64,000 nt of DNA, taken from assembly GCF_001418255.1 (NCBI RefSeq), contig NZ_LIPV01000003.1, positions 124,001 to 188,000 of the forward strand. Direction: 5' to 3'. Source of the DNA: Thiomonas bhubaneswarensis (GTDB lineage Bacteria > Pseudomonadota > Gammaproteobacteria > Burkholderiales > Burkholderiaceae_C). Positions 40,490-53,288 of this stretch are shown here, in pieces; position 1 is the stretch's first letter; every line of letters begins with the position of its first letter. Position numbers and translations under genes: made by a program. Below the pieces are notes generated by a model, which was given only the letters and a program-made list of their open reading frames with translations, did not search any database and was not told the origin of the DNA.

Positions 40490-40702
40490 TCAGGCGCCGG
40501 TCTTGATCTTCACGCCATAGCCCTCGTCGGCTACGGCTTTGATCAGCGCCTCGGGCGCGGCGCTGCCTTGCACCCGGGCGATGCCCTCGGCGAGAAAGAC
40601 CTGGGCATCGGCCACGCCCGGCACTTGCTTGAGGGCCTTGGTGACGGCGGCGCTGCAATGGCCGCAGCTCATGCCGGTGATCTGGAGTTGCACGGTGTTC
40701 AT
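40490..40702 (-). CDS. CopZ-like heavy-metal-associated chaperone
   Basis: This 70-residue single HMA-domain protein has the metal site GMSCGHC at about residues 10-16. Small HMA proteins carry Cu(I) in the cytoplasm and hand it to P-type ATPases. It is the last gene of the leftward MerR-CopA-DUF302 cluster, 27 bases after the DUF302 gene, which supports a copper role over mercury. The sequence of CopA next to it also contains two HMA domains. Confidence 0.88.
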   Translation of the reverse strand: MNTVQLQITGMSCGHCSAAVTKALKQVPGVADAQVFLAEGIARVQGSAAPEALIKAVADEGYGVKIKTGA

Positions 40703-40729
40703 GGGGTTTCCTTCGTCAGTCGATGAGGT

Positions 40730-41134
40730 TCAGGCGGCTTTCGCCAGGGCGTCGCGGGCGGCCATCAATTTGCCGCACACTTCCTTGGCGATGGCGTGCA
40801 CTTCGGGTTTGTCGATCAGTCCGAGCACCGAGGTCGGATCCATGAAATCGACCACCACCTGTTTGCTCGCGGCGTCTTCGCGCACCACCACGTTGCAGGG
40901 CAGCAGGGCGCCGATGTGCGGATCGAAGTCCAGCGCCTTCATGGCATAACCGGGGGCGCAGGCGCCGAGGATGCGATAGGGCGGACGATCCACGCCGAGC
41001 TTGGCCTTGAGCGTGGCCGACACGTCGATGTCGCTGATGATGCCGAAGCCCTGGGCTTTCAGCGCCTCGGTGGTGCGGGTGACGGCGTTATCGAAGGTGC
41101 AGCAGGGCTGGGCGGAAAACACGATGGAGGGCAT
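40730..41134 (-). CDS. DUF302 family protein
   Basis: The 134-residue cytoplasmic protein is a DUF302 member (CTFDNAVTRTTEALKAQGFG, later PGYAMKALDFDPHIGALLPC NVVV region). The family often accompanies copper or other heavy-metal efflux genes, and here it lies between copA and the HMA chaperone with 12 and 27 base gaps. Four cysteines (two at CC near residue 11, and others near residues 58 and 80) could take part in metal handling, but the function is unknown. Confidence 0.75.
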   Translation of the reverse strand: MPSIVFSAQPCCTFDNAVTRTTEALKAQGFGIISDIDVSATLKAKLGVDRPPYRILGACAPGYAMKALDFDPHIGALLPCNVVVREDAASKQVVVDFMDPTSVLGLIDKPEVHAIAKEVCGKLMAARDALAKAA

Positions 41135-41146
41135 GGGAGCGTCCTT

Positions 41147-43741
<2,595 letters not shown>

Positions 43742-43752
43742 GTTCGCTTCCT

Positions 43753-44187
43753 TCACGATTTCAGCGCGGCGAGGATGGGGCACTGCGCCGCCGGACCGTG
43801 GCCGGGGCAGGCGTCGAGCAGAGCCTGCAGCCCGGAGCGCATGCGCCGCAGGTCGTCCATCTTGGCGTCGATCTGCGCCAGGCGCTCGGCGGCAATGGCG
43901 CGTACCGCACCCATGTCGGCCTCGGGCCGGGCGTGCAGCGCCAGCAGTTCGGCGATCTCGGCGAGGGAAAAACCGAGAGCCTGCGCGCGACGGATGAAGT
44001 CCAGGCGCTCCAATGCGTCGGGCGCGTAAAGACGGTAGCCGCCGGGGGTGCGCTCCGCGGGCGAGAGCAGACCCAGGCGCTCGTAATAACGCAGGGTTTC
44101 GGCGCCGAGCTGCGCGCGCTGCGCCAGTTCGCCGATGGTCAGACGTTCGGCATCGGGCAGGCGTTGGGGCTTGGGTTGGGCGGACAT
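43753..44187 (-). CDS. MerR-family metal-responsive regulator of the copper cluster
   Basis: The 144-residue protein has the MerR winged helix ([20 protein letters not shown], wing [13 protein letters not shown]) and at the C-terminus the metal-loop cysteines in [14 protein letters not shown], a Cys-x8-Cys spacing like CueR/HmrR Cu(I) sensors. It is first in the leftward operon, 12 bases before copA, and so probably regulates itself and copA. The ATG at 44187 is preferred; an earlier start at 44220 runs into the promoter region. A weak dyad ACTCTA-CACCTTAC-TAAAGA (44220-44239) lies upstream as a possible operator. Confidence 0.85.
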   Translation of the reverse strand: MSAQPKPQRLPDAERLTIGELAQRAQLGAETLRYYERLGLLSPAERTPGGYRLYAPDALERLDFIRRAQALGFSLAEIAELLALHARPEADMGAVRAIAAERLAQIDAKMDDLRRMRSGLQALLDACPGHGPAAQCPILAALKS

Positions 44188-44287
44188 GGCTTTGCGTGGG
44201 GCAGATTCGGAATGCCACAACTCTACACCTTACTAAAGACTTTAATCTTGAAAGGGGATAGCGCTACGCGCGAAGCACTGCTGCGGA

Positions 44288-45649
44288 TCAGACGCGCAGC
44301 GTCTTGCGCCGCCGCAGCCAGTTGATGAATTGCCGTCCGTATTCGGGCTGCATCCACACCAGCCAGCCCGCGACCACGGCATTGAACAGCGCCACGGTGA
44401 GCAGCAGCACCGGCACGCCCACGCCCAGGGTCAGCAAGGTGGCGCAATAGGCGGCGCAAGCGATCATGAACAGGGCGTTGATGATGTTGTTGGCGGCGAT
44501 CACCCGGGCGCGGTGGGTCTCGGCCACGCTGTGCTGCACGAAGGCGTAAAGCGGCACGCTGTAAAGCCCGGCGCTGGCCGAGATCAGCAGCAGATCGACC
44601 ATGATGCGCCAGTGCGCGCCTTCGCGCAAAAACAGCGTGAGGGTCTGCAGCGTGCCGTCGTGTGGCAGGTCGTGCGTGGCGAAGAACAGATCGACGCCGA
44701 ACACCGTCATGCCCAGGGCGCCCAGCAGCACCAGGCCGATTTCCACCCGTCCATGCGCCAGCCATTCGCACGCCACCGAGCCCAGGCCGATGCCCACGGC
44801 GAAAATCACCAGCAGCAGCGAGGCCACGGCCTCCGAGCCGTGCACCACCTCGCGGGTGAACACCGGGAACTGGGTGAGAAAGGCCACGCCGTAGAACCAC
44901 ATCCACGACACCGCCATCAGCGCCACCAGCACGGTGCGGTCGGTGGCGGCGAGCCTGAGACTGCGCACGGTTTCGGTGAACGGGTTCCAGTCGATGCGCT
45001 GGCCCGGCGCCAGCGGCGGGGTATGGGGCACGAAGCGCGCCATCGTCCACCCGGCCAGCGCCACGATCAGGCAGGCCACCCCGGCGAACACCGGGCCTTG
45101 CGGATAGGTCATCAGCACGCCTCCGGCCAGGCTGCCCAGCAGAATGGCGACAAAGCCGCCCATCTCAGTCATGCCGTTGCCGCCGGTCAGCTCAGCGGTG
45201 TGCAGGTGGCGCGGCAGATAGGCGAATTTCACCGGGCCGAACAGGGTGGAATGCAGCCCCATGCCCAGCACGCAGACCAGCAGCAGCGGCACGTTCACGG
45301 TGATGAAGCCCCACAGCGCGGCCAGCATCACCACCACCTCGAAGGTTTTGATGCGCCGCATGATGATGCCCATGTCCATCTTGTCGGCCAGTTGCCCTGC
45401 GGTGGCCGACAGCAGCACGAACGGCAGCACATACAGCGCGGCGATGAGGTTGACCATCAACCCGGCGGGCAGCCCGGTCTGCGCCTGCGCGCGATAGGTC
45501 ACCAGCATGGTGAAGGCGAACTTCAGCAGGTTGTCATTGCCGGCGTTGGTGAACTGCGTCCAGAAGAACGGCGCGAATCGCCGCTGGCCCAGCAGCTTGA
45601 ACTGGTTGACGGATGCAGGGGGATCAGGCGGACAGCGAGGCGGGGGCAT
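44288..45649 (-). CDS. LplT-like major facilitator transporter (first of two tandem paralogues)
   Basis: The 453-residue protein has twelve predicted helices and resembles the MFS domain of LplT, the lysophospholipid flippase. The opening FKLLGQRRFAPFFWTQFTNA is shared with its neighbour, as are GMGLHSTLFGPVKFAYLP and RIDWNPFTETVRSLRLA. LplT proteins return lysophospholipids to the cytoplasm for reacylation, but no acyltransferase gene is adjacent, so the substrate is uncertain. It is downstream of a close paralogue by 69 bases, same strand. I start it at the ATG at 45649. Confidence 0.8.
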   Translation of the reverse strand: MPPPRCPPDPPASVNQFKLLGQRRFAPFFWTQFTNAGNDNLLKFAFTMLVTYRAQAQTGLPAGLMVNLIAALYVLPFVLLSATAGQLADKMDMGIIMRRIKTFEVVVMLAALWGFITVNVPLLLVCVLGMGLHSTLFGPVKFAYLPRHLHTAELTGGNGMTEMGGFVAILLGSLAGGVLMTYPQGPVFAGVACLIVALAGWTMARFVPHTPPLAPGQRIDWNPFTETVRSLRLAATDRTVLVALMAVSWMWFYGVAFLTQFPVFTREVVHGSEAVASLLLVIFAVGIGLGSVACEWLAHGRVEIGLVLLGALGMTVFGVDLFFATHDLPHDGTLQTLTLFLREGAHWRIMVDLLLISASAGLYSVPLYAFVQHSVAETHRARVIAANNIINALFMIACAAYCATLLTLGVGVPVLLLTVALFNAVVAGWLVWMQPEYGRQFINWLRRRKTLRV

Positions 45650-45718
45650 GCAGCGGTGGAAGACAAAAACGGTGGAATGTTCGCACAGTCGGGTCGCCTC
45701 GCGCGCCCGCATCCCGTT

Positions 45719-47047
45719 TCAACCCCGCTGCCGCGCCCAGGCCAGAAAGCGCTGACCGTACAGCGGCTGGCGCCAGATCAGCCACAGCGCGGCCACGGCG
45801 TTGAGCAGTGCCACGCTCAGCAGCAGCGTGGGCACGTCCACCCCGGCGGCCAGCAGCGCGGCGCAATAGCCCGAGCACACCACCATGTAGAGGGCATTGA
45901 GAATGTTGTTGGCGGCAATGACGCGCGAGCGGTGCGTCACCGGGGTGTGATGCTGGATGAGCGCGTACAACGGCACGCTGTAGACCCCGGCGCTGGCCGA
46001 CAGCAGGAACAGATCGAGCATTACCCGCCAGTTCGCGCTTTGCTGCATGAAAGCCGCGACCCCCAGCAGCGCGGCGCCGTGCGGCAGCCCCTGCACCGCA
46101 AAGTAGAGATCGACGCCGAACAGGGTCATGCCGATGGCTCCCAGCGGCACCAGGCCAATTTCCACCCGCCCGCGCGCCAGCCACTCGCACGCCACCGAAC
46201 CCAGCGCGATACCGATGGAAAACACCGCCAGCAGCAGCGAGGCCACGGCCTCGTCGCCACCGAGCACGTCCTTGGCGAACACCGGAAACTGGGTGAGGAA
46301 GGACACGCCGTAAAACCACATCCAAGAAATCGCCAGCAGCGCCTGCAACACCGTGCGGTCGCCCGCAGCGAGCCGGATGTTGCGCACCGTCTCGGTGAAA
46401 GGGTTCCAGTTGATGCGAAGCTGCGGGTCCACCGGCGCGGTGGCGGGAATGAAGCGCGCCGCCGTCCAGCCGAGCAGCGCCACGCCTACGCACGCCAGCC
46501 CGGCCAGCAGCGGCCCGCGCTCGAAGGTCATCAGCAGCCCCCCGGCCAGATTGCCCAGCAGTATGGCGACGAAGGTGCCCATCTCGGTCATGCCGTTGCC
46601 GCCGGTGAGCTCGGCCTGGTTGAGGTGCTGCGGCAGATAGGCATACTTGGCCGGGCCGAACAGGGTGGAGTGCAGCCCCATGCCGAAGGCGCAGGCCAGC
46701 AGCGCAGGCACGCTGCCCACGACGAAGCCCCAAAGCGCCAGCAGCATGATGCCGATCTCCAGCGTCTTCACCCGGCGCATCAGCGCGGCCTTGTCGAACT
46801 TGTCGGCTAGTTGCCCGCTGGTGGCCGAAAACAGCACGAAGGGCAGGATGTAGAGCGCCGCGATCAGGTTGACCATCAGCCCGGTGGACAGCGCCGTCTG
46901 CCCCTCGGTGCGGTAGGCCACCATCACCGTGAAGGCGAACTTGAACAGGTTGTCGTTGCCCGCGCCTCCGAACTGGGTCCAGAAAAAAGGCGCGAATCGG
47001 CGCTGACCCAGCAGGGCGAATTGATTGGGGCGGGCGCGATCGGTCAT
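45719..47047 (-). CDS. LplT-like major facilitator transporter (second tandem paralogue)
   Basis: This 442-residue MFS protein is a close paralogue of the one encoded downstream: FALLGQRRFAPFFWTQFGGA, GMGLHSTLFGPAKYAYLPQH and RINWNPFTETVRNIRLAAG match it nearly word for word. The duplication keeps the full length and the twelve-helix pattern. The start is the ATG at 47047; upstream frame-open sequence overlaps the divergent trhO promoter area. Retention of both copies suggests separate roles or dosage. As with its neighbour, LplT-type lipid transport is a family inference. Confidence 0.8.
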   Translation of the reverse strand: MTDRARPNQFALLGQRRFAPFFWTQFGGAGNDNLFKFAFTVMVAYRTEGQTALSTGLMVNLIAALYILPFVLFSATSGQLADKFDKAALMRRVKTLEIGIMLLALWGFVVGSVPALLACAFGMGLHSTLFGPAKYAYLPQHLNQAELTGGNGMTEMGTFVAILLGNLAGGLLMTFERGPLLAGLACVGVALLGWTAARFIPATAPVDPQLRINWNPFTETVRNIRLAAGDRTVLQALLAISWMWFYGVSFLTQFPVFAKDVLGGDEAVASLLLAVFSIGIALGSVACEWLARGRVEIGLVPLGAIGMTLFGVDLYFAVQGLPHGAALLGVAAFMQQSANWRVMLDLFLLSASAGVYSVPLYALIQHHTPVTHRSRVIAANNILNALYMVVCSGYCAALLAAGVDVPTLLLSVALLNAVAALWLIWRQPLYGQRFLAWARQRG

Positions 47048-47103
47048 GGCAGTGGGCAAGAGCGCAGGGGCGGCTCGATGGTACCGCCCGATAATGGCCG
47101 CCC

Positions 47104-47898
47104 ATGACGACACCGCCACCCGCCTCCACGCCCGCCGTGGTCAATATCTCCTGCTACAAATTCGTCAGCCTCGACGATCTGCCCGGCTGGCAGGCGCGGC
47201 TGAAGTCGCAGTGCGACGCGCTGCAGCTCAAGGGCACCATCCTGCTCGCGCCCGAGGGCATCAACCTGTTTCTCGCGGGCGCGCGGCAAGCCATCGACGC
47301 GGTGATGGCGACCTTGCGCGCCGACGCCCGGCTGGCCGACCTCTGCCCGAAGGAATCGCTTTCAGCGACCCAGCCCTTCAAGCGCATGAAGGTCAAAATC
47401 AAGCGCGAAATCATCACCCTCAACCGCCCACAGATCCGCCCCGAGGCCGGGCGCGCGCCTGCGGTGACACCCGAGCGCCTGCTGGCCTGGCTCGACGCCG
47501 GATGCGACGACGACGGTCGCCCCGTGGTGCTGCTCGACACCCGCAACGCCTTCGAGCGCGATCTCGGCAGCTTCGTCGGCTGCATGGATTTGCGCATCGG
47601 CAAGTTCAGCGAGTTCGCCCCCGCAGTGGAGGGGCGCGCCGCCGACCTTGCAGGCCAGACCGTCGTTACCTTCTGCACCGGCGGCATCCGCTGCGAAAAA
47701 GCCGCGCTGCTCATGCAAGACCTGGGCATCGAGCGCGTTTACCAGCTCGAAGGCGGCATCCTCAAATACTTCGAGCAGGTCGGTGGCGCGCATTACGAGG
47801 GCGGCTGTTTCGTGTTCGACGAGCGCGAAGTCCTCGGCTCCGATCTGCGCCCGAGCGATGGCACCCTCGCCCCGCCCGCTACACCGCGGCACCGCTGA
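47104..47898 (+). CDS. trhO: tRNA uridine(34) hydroxylase TrhO (rhodanese-domain, UPF0176)
   Basis: TrhO catalyses oxygen-dependent formation of 5-hydroxyuridine at tRNA position 34. The 264-residue protein has the N-terminal ferredoxin-like part ([35 protein letters not shown]) and a rhodanese domain with the active-site loop [10 protein letters not shown] containing the catalytic Cys. It is divergent from the MFS tandem (56 bases between starts) and converges on the EamA gene, four bases away. Older names are YceA and UPF0176. Confidence 0.93.
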   Translation: MTTPPPASTPAVVNISCYKFVSLDDLPGWQARLKSQCDALQLKGTILLAPEGINLFLAGARQAIDAVMATLRADARLADLCPKESLSATQPFKRMKVKIKREIITLNRPQIRPEAGRAPAVTPERLLAWLDAGCDDDGRPVVLLDTRNAFERDLGSFVGCMDLRIGKFSEFAPAVEGRAADLAGQTVVTFCTGGIRCEKAALLMQDLGIERVYQLEGGILKYFEQVGGAHYEGGCFVFDEREVLGSDLRPSDGTLAPPATPRHR

Positions 47899-47901
47899 AC
47901 C

Positions 47902-48828
47902 TCACATCCCCTTGCGCGCCAGATAGATGCCTGCGAGCACCAGACCGGCGCCGAGCAGTTGCGGGGCGGTCAGCGCCTCGCCGAGCAGGATCCACGCATA
48001 CACCACGGCCATGGCCGGCTGCACCAGCAGACCTACCGACGAGAGCGCCGGGTTGAGCCTGCGCACCGCGTAGGCGATGACCACCTGCCCGCCGATCTGC
48101 ACCAGCAGCGCCAGTCCGAGCACCCACGCCCAGCCGATGGTCGCAGTCGGCCACATCCGCCCCTCGGCGAGAGCGAAAGGCCAGAGCACCAACGCTGCGA
48201 GCAGGGTGACCACGGCCATGAGCGGCGCGGTGGACAGCCGCTGCCGCGCCTGCTGGATGCCCACCTGATACGCCGCATAGAACACGGCCGACACCAGACC
48301 GCTGGCATCGCCCAGAAGCGCGCGGCTGTGGCCGAAGTTGGGGCCGATCATCAGCGCAGCGCCGCCCAAAGCCGCGGTCAGACCGGCGAGAAACACCGGC
48401 CGCGGCGCGTTGCGGGTGATGATCCAGAAAGCCAGGGTGATGAGCACGGGGGCGAAGTTCGACTCCAGCGTGGCATTGCCCACCGCCGTCCACGTCACCG
48501 CGAGGTGAAAAAACACCAGATCGAGCGCGAACATGGCTGCGGCAAACAGCGCCAGCCCCCAGGTCGGCCAGTGCGCCAGCAGCGTGGGCGGGGAAGGGCG
48601 CGAGGTGAACCATCGCGGGGAGCCGGGTGTGGGCAGCGCGGCGGTCTGGGGCACGGGCTTGCGTGCCCATTCCACCGCAGCCCAGGCCAGCAGAAACGGC
48701 GCGGCCACGGCCATGCGCCAGAAGGCGCTGGCGAAGGGCCCGAGGCTCGCGGTGGTGTCGGCCAGCCGCACAAAGACGCCGGCGAGACCGAGCACTGCGC
48801 CGCCGAGGAGCAAAATAATGAAATCCAT
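47902..48828 (-). CDS. EamA/DMT-family transporter
   Basis: The 308-residue protein has ten hydrophobic helices in two EamA repeats, the drug/metabolite transporter fold (first repeat from FIILLLGGAVLGLAGVFVRL, second from LLGDASGLVSAVFYAAYQVG). Members export metabolites, amino acids or drugs; nothing here identifies the substrate. Between helices 2 and 3 there is a loop of about 25 residues (WARKPVPQTAALPTPGS), longer than usual. The start is the ATG at 48828, with GTG one codon earlier. It converges on trhO. Confidence 0.85.
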   Translation of the reverse strand: MDFIILLLGGAVLGLAGVFVRLADTTASLGPFASAFWRMAVAAPFLLAWAAVEWARKPVPQTAALPTPGSPRWFTSRPSPPTLLAHWPTWGLALFAAAMFALDLVFFHLAVTWTAVGNATLESNFAPVLITLAFWIITRNAPRPVFLAGLTAALGGAALMIGPNFGHSRALLGDASGLVSAVFYAAYQVGIQQARQRLSTAPLMAVVTLLAALVLWPFALAEGRMWPTATIGWAWVLGLALLVQIGGQVVIAYAVRRLNPALSSVGLLVQPAMAVVYAWILLGEALTAPQLLGAGLVLAGIYLARKGM

Positions 48829-48893
48829 CACCGGATTGTCGGTGCTGTTCCTCGTTTCGTAGCAAGGGCCGCTGCCGGCGGCCTGTTTCAGTC

Positions 48894-49658
48894 ATGCCTG
48901 TGCACACTCTGCGTCGATTGACCGGGCGTCGGCGTACGCCTTGGGCGGACCGCGTGCTCGGTCTGGTGCTGGCCGCGGTGGCGGGCGCGGCCAATGCCGG
49001 AGGTTTCGTCGCCGTGCATCAATACACCTCGCACATGACCGGCATCGTGTCGGAGATGGCCGATCACCTCGCCGTGGGGAACTGGACGCTGGTGGCGGCC
49101 GGAACGGGGGCGGTGCTGAGTTTTGTGGTGGGGGCCATGGTGTCCACGCTGCTGATCAATCTGGGTCGCAGGCAGCATCTTCACAGCGAGTACGCGCTGC
49201 CCTTGGTGCTCGAAGCAGGGGTGATGCTGGTGTTCGGCCTGATGGGCACGAGCCTGTCGGAGCGCGACTGGGTGTTCATTCCGGCTACGGTCTCGCTGCT
49301 GTGTTTCATGATGGGTTTGCAGAACGCGATGATCACCAAGGTGTCGCACGCGGTGATCCGCACCACGCATGTGACGGGCATCGTCACCGACATCGGTATC
49401 GAGCTCGGGCGCATGGTGTACTGGAACCGCGCCCCCGATCCGCAACTGCGGCCGGTTCGCGCCGATCTCGGCCATCTCGCTCTGTTGACGGGCTTGCTGC
49501 TGCTGTTTTTCGGCGGCGGCGTGGTCGGTGCGATCAGTTTTGCCCGCATCGGCTATGTCACCACCTTGCCTTTGGCGGCCTTGCTGCTGTTGCTGGCCGC
49601 TGTGCCGGTCGGGGACGATCTTTACAAGTTGCGCAAGCGGCTGCTGTCATCCCTGTGA
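48894..49658 (+). CDS. DUF1275 (YoaK) family membrane protein
   Basis: The 254-residue protein has six hydrophobic helices and the DUF1275 landmarks GFVAVHQYTSHMTGIVSEMA and GLQNAMITKVSHAVIRTTHV, followed by TGIVTDIGIELGR. The function of the family is unknown; it has been called YoaK. The gene stands alone on the plus strand and its last 12 bases overlap the convergent GDCCVxC gene. No Shine-Dalgarno is clear; the ATG at 48894 matches the family N-terminus. Confidence 0.85.
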   Translation: MPVHTLRRLTGRRRTPWADRVLGLVLAAVAGAANAGGFVAVHQYTSHMTGIVSEMADHLAVGNWTLVAAGTGAVLSFVVGAMVSTLLINLGRRQHLHSEYALPLVLEAGVMLVFGLMGTSLSERDWVFIPATVSLLCFMMGLQNAMITKVSHAVIRTTHVTGIVTDIGIELGRMVYWNRAPDPQLRPVRADLGHLALLTGLLLLFFGGGVVGAISFARIGYVTTLPLAALLLLLAAVPVGDDLYKLRKRLLSSL

Positions 49659-49916
49659 CGCATCGGGCGCGCCGTTTCCCGCTTGCCGCTGCACCGGAGG
49701 GCAGGGCACGCTGCCGTAAGAGCAGAACACGCAGCAGTCGCCTGGCAGCGGACGCAGCTCGGCGCCGCATGCGGGGCAGGTGAAAAACCACAGGCAGGCA
49801 TCCTCGGGCATGGTCTGGGTGCTGGAGGCCCCGCAGGTGGGGCAGGTCAACACCGAAACCAGCTCGACCGGCCGATCGGGACTCGCGGCGGAGCAGCAGG
49901 CTGGAGATGTCGTCAT
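49647..49916 (-). CDS. GDCCVxC-domain small protein
   Basis: This 89-residue cysteine-rich protein contains two zinc-ribbon-like CxxC pairs (LTCPTCGASS and FTCPACGAEL) and the motif GDCCVFCSYGSVPCPP near the end. The GDCCVxC family includes selenoproteins in some bacteria; here every position is cysteine. The ATG at 49916 is in the ChaN stop (overlap of four bases), so it is translated with ChaN. The family has been noted near mercury-related genes; no such gene is close. Confidence 0.85.
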   Translation of the reverse strand: MTTSPACCSAASPDRPVELVSVLTCPTCGASSTQTMPEDACLWFFTCPACGAELRPLPGDCCVFCSYGSVPCPPVQRQAGNGAPDASQG

Positions 49917-50896
49917 GGCTTGCCTTGGTGCTGCATCATCTGGCGCAATTGCGCGCAATGGTCGACGGGCGGCGTGCCCGGGGTGAACCACACGGCGTCA
50001 TAGCCCGCAGGCAGATCGGGTTTGGTCTCGGGCGAGAGGCCATCGAGCAAAAGACTGAACAAACGCACCGGGCGGGCGATGCCCCGCGGCAGACGCGCTT
50101 CATGCGCGGCGATATGCAGGGCTATGCCCAGGGTGCGGTCGGCATGAAAGCTGCCCGTGAGCAGCACCACGGTCTTGGCGGGCGCGGCCAGCGCCAAGCT
50201 GTGCGCGGCCATGCTGTCGTCGCGGGCGAGCTGGATGCGCGCCATCGCCGGCAATTGCGCGGCGGGCAGAAGGCCGCAATGACTCTCGGCCACGTCGTCG
50301 AGAATGCGCTGGCGCACCGCGGGCGGCACGCTGGCGTCCCACTTCGCCTGCTGCATGGCGGCTCGCATGTCGGCCTGCGGCAGGTTGACCCCGACCACAG
50401 GCACCCCGGCGCGCACCGCGGCCATCACCGGCGCGGCGTACATGGCCCAAGGCCAGCCGTCGTCGTTCCAGCGCAGCCGGGCGCGTACGACGGCTTCGGG
50501 CGCATCGCGCGGGCCGTCGAAACGCTGACCAGCGTCGGCCATCTCCAGTGCGAGTGCGGCAAGTTGTCCGCGCTGGCCCAGCGCGCTGACAATCCACGCC
50601 TGCACCGCGTGATGATCGGGATGATCATGCTGCTCGCCCAGCATGCACAGCGTGGCACGTGCGCAGTCGTCCACCAGCTGTTGCGGCGAGATGAACTGCC
50701 GACCGCGCTGCAGGATGCGCCCGACCAGCGGCGAGTGCGCCTCGACCGGCTGGGTGTAGCGCGGCAGCGGCGGCAGGGCAGCGGCCCGCGCTGCGGAGGC
50801 CGAAAGCCACAGAGGCGCACCGGCCGTCAGACCGAGCGCGACATTCAGACGCCGTCGCGTGGCGTCGGGGTTTGAAGATCGGTTGAATGGCATCAT
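49913..50896 (-). CDS. ChaN-family lipoprotein-like haem-binding/erythromycin-esterase-like protein
   Basis: The 327-residue protein has a signal-type N-terminus with twin arginines (TRRRLNVALGLTAGAPLWLS, cleavage after SARAA) and the ChaN/PF04187 domain, related to the TraB/Tiki fold: the metal-like motif LGEQHDHPDHH, then the catalytic-type EMADAGQRFD and ESHCGLLPAAQLPAMARI, and VLLTGSFHADRTLG near the C-terminus. ChaN proteins bind haem and take part in iron uptake in some bacteria. No lipobox cysteine is evident, so it is probably periplasmic. GDCCVxC is co-translated. Divergent from thpR. Confidence 0.8.
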   Translation of the reverse strand: MMPFNRSSNPDATRRRLNVALGLTAGAPLWLSASAARAAALPPLPRYTQPVEAHSPLVGRILQRGRQFISPQQLVDDCARATLCMLGEQHDHPDHHAVQAWIVSALGQRGQLAALALEMADAGQRFDGPRDAPEAVVRARLRWNDDGWPWAMYAAPVMAAVRAGVPVVGVNLPQADMRAAMQQAKWDASVPPAVRQRILDDVAESHCGLLPAAQLPAMARIQLARDDSMAAHSLALAAPAKTVVLLTGSFHADRTLGIALHIAAHEARLPRGIARPVRLFSLLLDGLSPETKPDLPAGYDAVWFTPGTPPVDHCAQLRQMMQHQGKP

Positions 50897-50972
50897 GGCG
50901 GCTTGTTTCCTTCGGTATCTGTTGGAACTTACTTCAGGCGGGCAAGCCCGCGTCAGCATCAGGTCAAGACCC

Positions 50973-51524
50973 ATGTCGGCATCATCTGTCTCCCCGCCGC
51001 CGCCAGACGACACATCCCCGCAGCGCCTGTTCTTCGCGCTCTGGCCCGGCAGCGCCATGCGCGAACGCATCGTGCGTCATCAGGCGTTGTGGCAGATGTC
51101 GGTGCCGGCGAAAGCGACGCCCGCGCCCAAACTGCATCTCACGCTGCTGTTCATGGAGGGGGTTGCCGCCAACCGAGTTCCCGAGTTGATGGAAGTGGGT
51201 GCCGCGGTCGCGTCAGGATGGGTCGATTTCGATCTCATCCTGGACCGTGCCTGCGTGTGGCCCCGGGGTGGCATTGCGCATCTGGCGCCGTCGCAGCCGC
51301 CAGCCGAGCTGCTGCGCTTGCGCGCGCAACTGGCGGGCGAGGTCGAACGGCGCAGCCTGCCGTTCGACGGTCGGGCCTTTGCTCCGCATGTGACCCTGGC
51401 GCGGCGGGCGCAGGAGTCCAAGCCGCCCGGCATTTTCCCGCCGCTGCACTGGCGCGTGCAGGGTTTCGCGCTGGTGCGATCAGTCTTGGGTACGGGGCGT
51501 TACGAGGTGCTCGGCAGGTGGTGA
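50973..51524 (+). CDS. thpR: RNA 2',3'-cyclic phosphodiesterase ThpR
   Basis: ThpR opens 2',3'-cyclic phosphate ends of RNA to 2'-phosphates and is a two-histidine (2H) phosphoesterase. The 183-residue product has the two catalytic tetrads HLTL (in LHLTLLFMEG) and HVTL (in APHVTLARRA) spaced about 85 residues apart. The opening QRLFFALWPG matches the family. The ATG at 50973 is used although the frame is open upstream through the ChaN promoter area. The stop is one base from the convergent cytochrome b561 stop. Confidence 0.92.
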   Translation: MSASSVSPPPPDDTSPQRLFFALWPGSAMRERIVRHQALWQMSVPAKATPAPKLHLTLLFMEGVAANRVPELMEVGAAVASGWVDFDLILDRACVWPRGGIAHLAPSQPPAELLRLRAQLAGEVERRSLPFDGRAFAPHVTLARRAQESKPPGIFPPLHWRVQGFALVRSVLGTGRYEVLGRW

Positions 51525-51525
51525 A

Positions 51526-52203
51526 TCAATACCCGCCCACGCTGCCAAGCGACGCGATCCACCATGCCAATGCTCCGCCTGCGGCCACGATGAGCAAGGC
51601 GAGCAGCCTCACGCCCCAGGTGTCGCGGGCGGCGGGGGCGCCGGCCACGGTATCCACGTCGCCGGTGAGCATCGGGCGCACCAGATTCTGGCGCTTGACG
51701 ATGGCGTAGTACGCGATCGCCGCAATGTGCAGGCCGACCAGGGCGTAGATCAGCGGCTGGCCGATGGTGGTGTGATAGAAGGTCAGAATCTCGCTGGTGC
51801 GGTTGCTCACATAGCCTGCCAGCGGCCCTTCGTTGAAGATCTCGTCGTTGGCGAACAGGCCGCTTGCCACCTGCAGCGTCACTACAAGCAGCAGGGCGAT
51901 GACCGACAGACTGCCCAGCGGATTGTGGCCCACGCGCAGATGCGGCGGCCGCGGGTCGTCGCCGCGCAGGTAGCGCAGGATGGCGCCGGGGCCGCGCACA
52001 AAATGAGCGAAGCGGGCATGTCGCGGCCCGATCAACCCCCACGCCAGCCTGAACACCAGCAGCGCGATCAGGGTGTAGCCGCTCCAGTAGTGGTACTGCA
52101 TCGCGTTACCGCCCTCCAGCCCCGTGATGACGGACACGGTAACGCAAATCGCCAGCCCCCAATGGAACAGTCGCAGCGGCAGATCCCAGACGCGCACTTT
52201 CAT
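51526..52203 (-). CDS. Cytochrome b561-type di-haem membrane protein
   Basis: The 225-residue membrane protein resembles the Ni/Fe-hydrogenase b-type and cytochrome b561 group: four to five helices, with haem histidines in RLFHWGLAICV, in YHYWSGYTLIALL, and in IYALVGLHIAAIAYY. It passes electrons between the quinone pool and a soluble partner. The electron donor is not encoded nearby. It lies 16 bases after hemB on the same strand. A C-terminal helix ends near WWIASLGSVGGY. Confidence 0.85.
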   Translation of the reverse strand: MKVRVWDLPLRLFHWGLAICVTVSVITGLEGGNAMQYHYWSGYTLIALLVFRLAWGLIGPRHARFAHFVRGPGAILRYLRGDDPRPPHLRVGHNPLGSLSVIALLLVVTLQVASGLFANDEIFNEGPLAGYVSNRTSEILTFYHTTIGQPLIYALVGLHIAAIAYYAIVKRQNLVRPMLTGDVDTVAGAPAARDTWGVRLLALLIVAAGGALAWWIASLGSVGGY

Positions 52204-52219
52204 CGCATGGCTCCGCGGT

Positions 52220-53269
<1,050 letters not shown>

Positions 53270-53288
53270 TCAATGCTATCTTTTCCAG

